DNA of 32,556 bases from Aridibacter famidurans. Lineage in GTDB: Bacteria > Acidobacteriota > Blastocatellia > Pyrinomonadales > Pyrinomonadaceae. The notes under the pieces were generated by a model that made no database searches, was not told where the DNA came from, and saw only the letters and a program-made list of their open reading frames with translations. A program made the translations under genes and the position numbers. Of the stretch, positions 19,837 through 27,500 are shown piece by piece (the first letter of the stretch is position 1; each line of letters begins with the position of its first letter). The DNA lies in assembly GCA_024103495.1 (NCBI GenBank), contig JAGFIQ010000046.1:1-32556 (forward strand), given 5' to 3'.

Positions 19837-20427
19837 CTACCAGGGCAGCACATTGAACTTGCCCTTGATTATCGGGCAGACCGCGATCTCGGCGCCTACG
19901 CCCGCGCCGGGAACGTCCAGCGCGCTACTCACCGTGTCGCTTCCCCTTTTCGCAAGATCGTTGGCATTCCAGCAGTAGTTCACCCCGTTCTTGAGACCTT
20001 CAAGGTCGGAAGGGGTGAGCTTGGAGATTATCTTCGCATCTTTCATCGCTTCGACAGAGTTCGCGGATTTTAAAAGGCCCTTGACCTTCATCGCCTTTCC
20101 GAAGAACCCGATCCTGGTGAGGTTCTTGACCATCGCGGTCCAGTTGGGCCCGAGCGTGAAGTTGACGCCCCAGTCGTTGACGTCCGTGCCGCTGATCGAG
20201 AATATGCTGCTGCAGTTGAAGACCATCACAACGCTGACGCCGATCCCGCCGCCGAGCCCTAACTGCAGCCTTATGCTCTCGATCGTGAACGGCCTCGCCC
20301 AGTTGGGATTCAGCGCGTTGAACATTATGCCGGTCGTGCTCTCGACCCCGGCGGCGATCAATCCTCCGCCGACCTTGGTCGCCACCCCTATCCAGGTGTA
20401 TCGCATTATCGCATCGTAATTGCTCAA
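19837..20427 (-). CDS. Hypothetical protein, glycine-rich N-terminal half
   Basis: 196-aa protein not recognised. TTG at 20427 is taken as start because GGAGG with AAAAGGA follows the correct spacing upstream (CCTCC at about 20437-20441); the next in-frame ATG, seven codons in, would be too far from it. Residues about 10-75 alternate hydrophobic and glycine residues (GVATKVGGGLIAAGV, LGLGGGIGVSVVMVF), suggesting a beta-barrel, membrane-inserting or self-assembling segment. The C-terminal half is helical and mixed charge (TPSDLEGLKNGVNYCW). No signal peptide is obvious. The closest downstream terminator is at 19574-19610. The size and glycine pattern would also fit a bacteriocin-like or contractile-type small effector, but that is speculation. 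Confidence 0.65.
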   Translation of the reverse strand: MSNYDAIMRYTWIGVATKVGGGLIAAGVESTTGIMFNALNPNWARPFTIESIRLQLGLGGGIGVSVVMVFNCSSIFSISGTDVNDWGVNFTLGPNWTAMVKNLTRIGFFGKAMKVKGLLKSANSVEAMKDAKIISKLTPSDLEGLKNGVNYCWNANDLAKRGSDTVSSALDVPGAGVGAEIAVCPIIKGKFNVLPW

Positions 20428-20533
20428 GTTCCTTTTCCTCCGTTCGTCGATTTTTTTGCGCCTTATCCTAACAAGCGCAAACGGAATTCAAAAAGCGACA
20501 AATTAGTTCGCGGCGTGCGCCGGGAAAGTCAGT

Positions 20534-20563
20534 TTGTGGGATTCGCGGATACTCAAGTATGAT
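20534..20563 (+). promoter_or_regulatory. Candidate leaderless promoter of the proline iminopeptidase gene
   Basis: TATGAT (20558-20563, five of six -10 consensus) lies 6 nt before the ATG at 20570, with a weak TTGTGG -35 at 20534-20539 (18-bp spacer). Transcription would start at or next to the ATG, and no Shine-Dalgarno precedes it. Confidence 0.45.
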
Positions 20564-20569
20564 TTGGCT

Positions 20570-21526
20570 ATGAAAGAACTGTACCCGGAGATCGAGCCGT
20601 TCGATTCCGGCATGCTCGAAGTCTCCGACATACACACTCTTTACTTCGAACGCTGCGGCAATCCCGAGGGCATTCCCGTCGTATTCCTTCACGGCGGACC
20701 CGGAGGCGGCCTCATCCCTATGTACCGCCGGTTCTTCGATCCCGACGCCTATCACGTGATCCTTTTCGACCAGCGCGGCTCCGGAAAGTCCAAGCCTCAC
20801 GCCGATCTGCGCGAGAACACGACCTGGGACCTGATAAAGGACATCGAGACCCTGCGCAGGAAATTCGAGGTGGACAAGTGGTACGTCTTCGGAGGCTCCT
20901 GGGGAAGTACTCTGTCGCTTGCTTATGCCGAAACTCATCCGGACCGGTGCCTCGGGCTGGTACTCAGAGGGATCTTTCTCACCCGCCCGAAGGAGTTGAA
21001 GTGGTTCTACCAGTACGGCGCCTCGGAGATCTTCCCCGATTACTGGCGGCGCTACCGCGACGAGATCCCCGAGGATGAACGGGACGACTATATGACCGCG
21101 TACCACAAGCGGCTTACGAGCGACGAAGAGGATGTCAGGATATCCGCCGCCCGCGCCTGGAGCGTCTGGGAAGGCTCGACATCGAAGCTGTTCCCGGACA
21201 AGGATCTTATGGACCACTGGGAAGATCCGCAGGAGGCGCTCGCACTTGCAAGGATCGAGTGTCACTACTTTATGAACAACTCGTTCTTCCCGACCGAGAA
21301 TTACCTGCTTGAGAACGTTGACAAGATCCGCCACATCCCGACGGTCATAGTTCAGGGAAGGTACGACGTGGTGTGTCCCTCCGTGTCCGCGCACGAACTG
21401 CACGAGGCTTTCCCCGAATCGGAACTTCACATAATTCCGGACGCCGGGCATTCGATCAGCGAAAAGGGGATCACTTCGGCGCTCGTCAACGCTACGGACA
21501 GGTTCAGGGACAAGGAAATGAGCTGA
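20570..21526 (+). CDS. pip: Proline iminopeptidase
   Basis: 318-aa S33-family alpha/beta-hydrolase releasing N-terminal proline from peptides (EC 3.4.11.5), normally cytoplasmic. The start MKELYPEIEPFDSGML matches the family start; an upstream TTG at 20534 gives no typical sequence. Motifs: HGGPGGG (41-47, oxyanion region), DQRGSGKS (67-74), nucleophile Ser110 in GGSWGSTLSLAYA, then the helical cap, Asp266 in VQGRYDVVCP and His294 in DAGHS complete the triad. RIECHYF (about 229-235) is a family-specific cap motif. It is followed 1 nt later by a 74-codon gene, so the two are likely translated together. It may finish breakdown of peptides made by exported peptidases, but in a different compartment. 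Confidence 0.95.
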   Translation: MKELYPEIEPFDSGMLEVSDIHTLYFERCGNPEGIPVVFLHGGPGGGLIPMYRRFFDPDAYHVILFDQRGSGKSKPHADLRENTTWDLIKDIETLRRKFEVDKWYVFGGSWGSTLSLAYAETHPDRCLGLVLRGIFLTRPKELKWFYQYGASEIFPDYWRRYRDEIPEDERDDYMTAYHKRLTSDEEDVRISAARAWSVWEGSTSKLFPDKDLMDHWEDPQEALALARIECHYFMNNSFFPTENYLLENVDKIRHIPTVIVQGRYDVVCPSVSAHELHEAFPESELHIIPDAGHSISEKGITSALVNATDRFRDKEMS

Positions 21527-21527
21527 T

Positions 21528-21752
21528 ATGCCGGTACTAAAAATAGTCGGTTACGAAACCGGAAAGGCGAAGAAGGACCTGGCGGCGCTGCTCGCCGAAA
21601 GGCTGGGGCTGGACGACGCCGAGGCGCGAAAAATGTTCGAGGCGATCAACGACGGGCGCGGCATCTCTTTGACGTTCGAGGATGAGGAGACCGCGGCGGG
21701 CCTTGGACAGGAACTCGACGAGGCCGGAGCGAAAGTCAGGATCGAGCCGTAG
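21528..21752 (+). CDS. Small protein resembling the ribosomal L7/L12 C-terminal domain
   Basis: 74 aa; ATG follows the pip stop after 1 nt, and AAGGA inside the end of pip provides a ribosome site. The pattern (strand VLKIVGYETGKAK, helix DLAALLAERLG, helix DDAEARKMFEAIN, strand ISLTFEDEE, helix TAAGLGQELDEAG, strand AKVRIEP) follows the L7/L12 C-terminal fold, in particular the ending EAGAKVRIEP, close to the EEAGAKVEL end of L7/L12. The N-terminal dimerisation domain and hinge of real L7/L12 are absent, so it is not the ribosomal stalk protein itself. Stand-alone domains of this type are known from other bacteria without a settled role. The link with proline iminopeptidase is unexplained. 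Confidence 0.72.
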   Translation: MPVLKIVGYETGKAKKDLAALLAERLGLDDAEARKMFEAINDGRGISLTFEDEETAAGLGQELDEAGAKVRIEP

Positions 21753-21861
21753 GCGTTTCGCCGGCCCGCCTTGAAGGTGAATTTTGGCCCGATTGCCTGT
21801 ATGATTGTCGGTGTCCGGCGGTCATAGCCGGGCGATCGGTATTTTGTGAGGTTAATAAGCT

Positions 21862-22116
21862 ATGTTGGGAACCACCGAGATCATCCTGATCGTGCTCGCG
21901 ATCTTCCTTCTGTTCGGGGCCAGCAGGCTTCCGAAGCTTGCCAAGTCGCTGGGAGAGAGCCGAAGGGCATTCAAGGAAGGAATGGACCAGGCGGAAAAAG
22001 AGTTCAAGATGGAAGAGGAGACGAAGCAGATCGAGTCTGAAAAGCCTTCGGTTTCCGAGATGTCCGACGATGAACTCGCCGCCGAGATGCAGCGCAGACA
22101 GGCAAGCCGGTCCTGA
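21862..22116 (+). CDS. tatA: Sec-independent protein translocase TatA
   Basis: 84-aa single-helix protein of the twin-arginine translocase, forming the transport pore for folded proteins. It shows the N-terminal membrane helix (about 5-18, TEIILIVLAIFLLFG), the FGASRLPKLAKSLGES hinge and amphipathic helix with the conserved FG and LPxL motifs, and a charged C-terminal tail. TatA, TatB and TatE are similar; the short length and lack of a long tail favour TatA/E. The start ATG 21862 has GAGGT about 10 nt upstream. tatC and tatB are not nearby. It converges on the 22121-22912 gene, with only 4 nt between their stops. Confidence 0.92.
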   Translation: MLGTTEIILIVLAIFLLFGASRLPKLAKSLGESRRAFKEGMDQAEKEFKMEEETKQIESEKPSVSEMSDDELAAEMQRRQASRS

Positions 22117-22120
22117 GCTC

Positions 22121-22912
22121 CTAATCCCCGCTTCTTACTCCCGAAACGACGGTCGCCTTGACCGCGAACCGGAAGCTCATGTCGTCCCTGTCCTCATCGA
22201 TCTTCGAGGCGAGGCTTTTCATCACCCGCCGGCGCTCGTCATCCTCCAGAAAACCAAGCCAGTTCGGCAGCAAAAAGTAACGGACCAGCGGCGAGTCTAT
22301 GAAGCTTTCGCCCGATTCGTACTCGAGTATCTCGCTCTTCGTCAGCGATTCGACCTTCCTGAGCTCCAGCGCCCGGGCGGCCTCTTCGGCCTGCGAGACG
22401 GTCTTGATCCCCGTGATCAGCCCCTCCACCTCCGGGCACTTGTCGTCCAGGCCTTCTTCAAGCAGCACTTCCCATAGATAAGAGAACACCTCTCCGAAGC
22501 TGCCCGATGTGGGAAGAAAGAAAACGAACTTGCCGGCCGTTTGCTCGACCGCTTCCGCGAGGAACGCGTCGAGCGCCCACGGCGCGAGAAGGCTTGCATC
22601 GGCGATCACCATCTCCGATCGCGCCATCGGCGCGGCGGTCGAGAAATCGACACCGCTTTGCACCGTTTCCGATTTCTGCCGTGCTATCTCGCGAAGCTCG
22701 GCGTCTTCGCAGACGGGGAACACTTCGACGTCCTCGCCCAGCTTGTCGCGAATCTCGATCGCGTGCCCGCCGGCCCCGGCGTTGATGTAGGTTATGGTCG
22801 AATAGCCCTCGACGACGACGCCTTCGTTGAAGAGTTCCGTGAACTTCGAGGTGTATTCCGGCTCGACGTATATGCCGCGCAGGAACGCCAGTTCCTTTTC
22901 CGTTTTGTCCAT
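22121..22912 (-). CDS. Class I SAM-methyltransferase-like protein
   Basis: 263-aa cytoplasmic protein whose residues 38-75 (TITYINAGAGGHAIEIRDKLG, then VEVFPVCEDAELREIAR) look like a Rossmann-type nucleotide-binding strand-loop-helix with a strand-2 acidic residue, as in class I methyltransferases. Downstream DASLLAPWAL and VFFLPTSGSFGEVFSYLWEVL resemble later strands, but the motif IV residues are not typical, so catalytic activity is uncertain. No ribosome site precedes ATG 22912; TAGATT lies just 6 nt upstream and could be a -10 box giving a leaderless mRNA. Its stop is 4 nt from that of tatA on the other strand. A clear product name cannot be given. Confidence 0.7.
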   Translation of the reverse strand: MDKTEKELAFLRGIYVEPEYTSKFTELFNEGVVVEGYSTITYINAGAGGHAIEIRDKLGEDVEVFPVCEDAELREIARQKSETVQSGVDFSTAAPMARSEMVIADASLLAPWALDAFLAEAVEQTAGKFVFFLPTSGSFGEVFSYLWEVLLEEGLDDKCPEVEGLITGIKTVSQAEEAARALELRKVESLTKSEILEYESGESFIDSPLVRYFLLPNWLGFLEDDERRRVMKSLASKIDEDRDDMSFRFAVKATVVSGVRSGD

Positions 22913-23061
22913 AAGAAGAATCTACCGCAACCGGAAGCGCTTCGCCACGGTAGCGTGTTAAGGTTATCGGCGGCAGTTAATGTGATACTGAAAAAGTTAA
23001 TCTGTAACAGATTGATAAAACGCCGGTTACGACATCGAAGATCCGAATTTCCGGAAAATCC

Positions 23062-23091
23062 TTGACACGGTCTTTGGACCTCGTTTAGATT
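23062..23091 (+). promoter_or_regulatory. Sigma-70-type promoter of the FG-GAP/RHS operon
   Basis: TTGACA (23062-23067, perfect) followed by 18 bp and TAGATT (23086-23091, four of six), or 17 bp and TTAGAT. It is the best -35 box in the window and is oriented towards the FG-GAP gene 282 nt downstream. No other good candidate was seen in 22913-23373. Confidence 0.65.
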
Positions 23092-23373
23092 CGTTGTCAC
23101 CATTCGATTCGGAGCCCGGGACCTCCTCACAAGGTACGGGCGCTCCCAAAGCCGGAACAAGAATGATCCCGACGGTCGTCCCACGATCCATCTGAACAAG
23201 ACATTCTCCGATACCGAGTCGAACCCGGACCCGACCCCCGCAAAGGGTTGCGGGGCCGGCAAGTAAATCCCACAGAGTTCTGTCATCCCACCGTGGCGGA
23301 ATCAGAGGATCGCATCGCGGTCCTGCTTTCCATCGGTCGGCGCTGGCGGAACGACACAAGGAGTTGTTCCCCG
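23092..23373 (+). promoter_or_regulatory. Long structured 5' leader before the FG-GAP gene
   Basis: About 280 nt of predicted untranslated RNA. It contains a nested stem at 23111-23146 (GGAG/CTCC, CCCG/CGGG, ACCT/AGGT around a 7-nt loop) and a perfect 8-bp hairpin CCCCGCAA-AGGG-TTGCGGGG at 23236-23255. I compared it by eye with known riboswitch cores (c-di-GMP I and II, TPP, cobalamin, FMN, glycine, guanidine, manganese) and found no match. AAGGAG (23358-23363) is the ribosome site of the next gene. The structure is real in sequence; a regulatory role is inference. Confidence 0.5.
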
Positions 23374-24501
23374 ATGAAAACCTTCAAGAACCTCACCAAG
23401 ACACAACAACGAGTAATCCGCAGACGGCGCAGGCCCGAACTGAAGCCGAAGAGATTTTCCGTTAGATCGGTACTGATCGTCATGACACTGTCGGTGTCGG
23501 CGATCGCCGGTGCGGCCGGCCTGACGCAGGCCGGTTCGGTAGATACCGGGACTTCCGGTCTGATCGATCAACTTTACCGCTCCGTGTACGAATGGCTCTT
23601 TCCGCAGCCGCAGAGCCGGCGTCTCGCCCTATCAAAGGAATATATCTACGCTGATTCGCGGCTGATCGCTGTCGATGACGCCGGGTCGATCAACGGCAAC
23701 CCCTCGGACCTGGCGGTCTGGCGCCCTTCTTCGGGCACGTGGTGGATCATCAACGGAGCGTCGTCCTCCGTTACGTCCCAAAACTGGGGTGCCGCGGACG
23801 ACGTGCCTTCGCTGGGCGATTTCGACGGCGACAGAAAGACGGACTTCTGCGTCTTCAGGCCATCCTCATCCACCTGGTGGATCCTGAACAGCTCGGACGG
23901 GGCATTTCGTGCCGTCCCTTTCGGCATCGGCGGTGACCGGCCTGCCGCCGCGGACTTTGACGGCGACGGGAAGACCGACATTGCCGTTTACCGTCCCGGT
24001 GACGCGCGCTGGTACGTGGTACGCAGCGGTACGGGCGGTACCACGATGCACTCGTTCGGGTCGCCCGGCGATATCCCCACTCCTTCGGATTTCGACGGCG
24101 ACGGTTTGGCGGACTTCGCGGTTTGGAGGCCTTCAGACAGGAGCTTCCACTGGATCGAAAGCACCGGCGGGGCGGAGCGCTCCGCAGTTCTTCCTCAGGG
24201 TAGCGAAGAACCGGTTCCTTCAGACTACGACGGCGACGGCCGCGCAGACCCCGCCGCACGTTCAGCATCCGGCTGGCTGATAAGAAGCAGCCTTACCGGA
24301 GGTCTGCAGACCGTCACCTGGCACAGCCTTTCGGACATAGCCGTTCCCAACGACTATGACGGAGACGGCAGGACAGACATCGCGGTCTGGAGAAGATCGA
24401 ACGGGACCTGGTACATCCGAAACAGTTCGGATTCAAGCACAAGGACCGTCCAGTGGGGCCAGTCCGGTGACATACCCGTTCCTGCATTCTTCCGCAGGTG
24501 A
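23374..24501 (+). CDS. Exported FG-GAP/VCBS-like beta-propeller protein
   Basis: 375-aa protein with a long basic N-region (RRRRR near residues 16-20), one hydrophobic segment (about 30-52) serving as signal or type II anchor, then six repeats of about 46 residues. Five carry a calcium-type loop DFDGDGKTD or DYDGDGRTD followed by (I/F)AVWRPS and a TWWI strand, as in integrin-like FG-GAP propellers. Such proteins sit on the cell surface or are secreted and bind ligands or proteins; no enzyme motif is present. AAGGAG at 23358 gives 10-nt spacing to ATG 23374; the longer frame from 23248 covers the leader and has no support. It is 86 nt ahead of the RHS gene, without a terminator between, so co-expression is likely. 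Confidence 0.88.
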   Translation: MKTFKNLTKTQQRVIRRRRRPELKPKRFSVRSVLIVMTLSVSAIAGAAGLTQAGSVDTGTSGLIDQLYRSVYEWLFPQPQSRRLALSKEYIYADSRLIAVDDAGSINGNPSDLAVWRPSSGTWWIINGASSSVTSQNWGAADDVPSLGDFDGDRKTDFCVFRPSSSTWWILNSSDGAFRAVPFGIGGDRPAAADFDGDGKTDIAVYRPGDARWYVVRSGTGGTTMHSFGSPGDIPTPSDFDGDGLADFAVWRPSDRSFHWIESTGGAERSAVLPQGSEEPVPSDYDGDGRADPAARSASGWLIRSSLTGGLQTVTWHSLSDIAVPNDYDGDGRTDIAVWRRSNGTWYIRNSSDSSTRTVQWGQSGDIPVPAFFRR

Positions 24502-24587
24502 CGCCCCTTTCCGCACACGCAAAAATGAAACTCCGGATGCAGCCTCCTCACTTAAAGGCGGTCCGGACTGACTTCAGAGGTAAAAAA

Positions 24588-27500
24588 ATGAGATCTCCCA
24601 AACTCCCGCAACGCTTCGATTCCGGAAGGCCCGCCGGTCTTCTTGCAGCGATCCTCGCAATCGTCACGCTTTCGATCCCGGTCTTCGGCCAACTCGGGAA
24701 CGGAACATCTGAACCCTCCTCCACAGACTCCTCAAACCGAGCCGACACCGCGATCAAAGGCAAAGCCAGAGTAAATCCGAGAACTCTTGCCCTCGAGTTC
24801 TCTTTGCCGTTGATGAGCTATCCGGGCCGGAACGGACACGGTCTGAGCGCGTCGCTTGACTATTCCTCAAAGGTTTGGCGAATGGACTCCGGAGTTCGCT
24901 GGTGGTACGAAACCGTCGCCGGACGAAGATACGTCACGGACCTGAACGCGAGATTCGCCGAGCGAACCGCGGCCGGATGGACCAGCAGTCTTGCCGCTCC
25001 GTTTATCGAAGCCCGTCCCAATATCTATTACCAGGACGGGCGCCCGTTCAATGACCCGCTCGGAAGCGCGTCCGTTATGGACTCGATCTGGGCAGAAGCC
25101 GTGGCGACCGGATCTTCGAACCTTATGCCGAGCGAGAATTTCCGGTGCGTCAGTTACGGCTACTACTGGTGCCCCGACTGCGTCCTTCCGGACGGTTCGG
25201 TCGGAGCGCACATCTATCACTGCAACGGTTGGGAGATCGGACCGGGAGTACCGGAACCGCCTGAGATTCCCATTCCGCCGGACGAACTTCAACAACTCTT
25301 CTATGCCGCCCGCGTATTCGTCTCGATGCCGGGAGGCGCCAGACACGAGTTCCGAAAAGATGATTCGAAACATCCTTGCGGGCCACCGGATGCTGTGTGT
25401 GAGGCCGACCTTAGCGGTACATTTCTTTCCACCGACGGCACGGGAATGCGGCTCGAACGGTCCGGGGAGGGCTCGGTGCTCTTTCTCCCCAACGGCTCCA
25501 GGTACGTGTTCCCGCCCGATTCGGCCGGTAACGGAGAAGGGGTTAGCGCGTCGCGCTTCGTTGATGTAAACGGAAACACGATCTCCTATTCGGTATCCGG
25601 GACGGCCCCGCACGAGGTTCGAAGCGTTTCGGACACGCTTGGCCGCGAGTTGACGGACTACGTGCCGAGGAACGGGTCCGCACAGACACAGACGGCCGGG
25701 ACAAACGAGGCTTCGCTGCCTTGGCTCGGAGGCGGAGAGAAGACCTTCGGAATGAAATGGGCCCACCTGAAACCCCAGGGGTGCGAGAACAGTACGGACT
25801 CCGATTGCGCCGATCAGGAGGGGAGACGCGGCGGCGCACTGGATAACCAGACGACGCGGCTCGCTTATGACTCCAGGTATTTCTGCAGGGGGAGCCTGTC
25901 CGATGATCTCGACCAGACCGATCCGGGAAATGTTCTCTTCCGGAACGTCGGTCAGGGCGTACGTCCCTGCAACGCCTTCAGGACCAGCAGCGGAGGTGCC
26001 ATCGCGCCCTCGAGGTTCAACCCTGTCGTCCTCGAAGAAGTACGCCTACCCGATGGCCGTGCGTACCGCTTCAAGTACAACCGCTATGGTGAGATTTCCA
26101 GGATCGTCTATCCGACCGGTGTTTTTGAGGAGTTCGACCACGGTACGATCGAACCGGTCGGAGGGACCGGAGAGGCGGTTTACGATCAGACGAACCGGGG
26201 AGTCCGGGAGCGCAGGATCTACAACGCCCAGGGAGTACTGCAGCAGCGATGGAAGTACACGGCCGATTTCGAGTTCGCGCCGTCAGGCCGTTCGACCTAC
26301 ACCGTCGCGGCTGTTGTCTCGAAACCGGATGATGCGCTTGCCGACGGGGCGCGAACTGAGACCGAAATGGGGGCCTTCTCCGGTGACGAAGGATTCGGAT
26401 TCAGGGATCCCGAAACCGGATCTGTCATCGAAGTCCGGCGTTTCGATGAGAGCGGCGGGCTCGTAACGCGGACCCTGTTTGAATGGACTTTCGAACAAGC
26501 GCTTCCGGGGGGCGAGCCGAACGCAAAGCGCGATCTGCGAAAGGCGCGTACCGTCGAGCTGAGTTTCGAACCGGGGTCGTCGAAAGCGCTCGCCTCGATG
26601 ACGGCTTCGGAATACGACGGCTCCTCCCAGGGGCCCGGCTACTTCTCTCATCTGAACACGACGCGCAGCACATCGTGGGGATTCGCGGTGCTCGATGCGG
26701 CGGCAGCGGCCTCGATCGGTGTCGACGAAGCTTCAGATACGATCGCCGGCCAGGCGGAGAAACGGTCTGTCATCGAACGCGGCTTTATCTACGATCAGGA
26801 CTATCGCGATATCGGATTGACGAATCTCGTCTTATTTGAGCGAGTGATCGATCCCAACGGTTCCGGTGGGACCCTGAACGAAACACGGTTTGAGTACGAC
26901 TCGCAGGACCTTCCCTATATCGATCCGGGTAACGCTGAGGGCTGGGCCGATCCAGGGACCCCGGTTCGGGGACACCTCTCAAAAACCCGGAAGCTTGATC
27001 CGGCTACAGGAGAGTGGCACACGGAGAAGTTGCTGCACGACAAGTTCGGCAATACCGTCCGCAGCTGGGACGTTTCGGGCGATGAAAGCAGGTACACGGA
27101 GATCGGGTACTCGGCCGCCTATGCGTTCGCATATCCGGTCTCCGTAAGCCTTCCGGCTGCGGATCCGTCCGGGTTACGAGGCACTTCCGAAAGATCGAAG
27201 ACCCTGAAGACCTACGACAGGGTGACGGGGCTTCTTCTCTCTGTCACCGATCTTCAGCTGCTGGGGAACGAGTCCGACGACCGCACAACTGTGACCGAGT
27301 ACGCAGATCCCTTGCTGAGAGTAACCTCCGTTCGCGAGTCAGGAGGAGCCATCCGCGAGTATCTCTACACCGATGGGCCCGGAGTTTCCAGGGTCAGAAC
27401 ACGAGAGCTTCTCGACCTTGGCAAATGGCGGGACGCGGAGACGGAGTACGACGGATTCGGCCGCGAGGTGATCTCACGGTCGTTCCACTCCGAAGGCGTG

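Noticed and set aside
20468..21451. 327-codon minus-strand frame opposite pip
   Set aside because: Antisense of the proline iminopeptidase gene, whose catalytic residues are all present.
23092..23373. c-di-GMP (GEMM) riboswitch in the FG-GAP leader
   Set aside because: A CGCAAAGG segment is suggestive, but the conserved CACAGGGCAAACC part and the tetraloop-receptor arrangement are missing.
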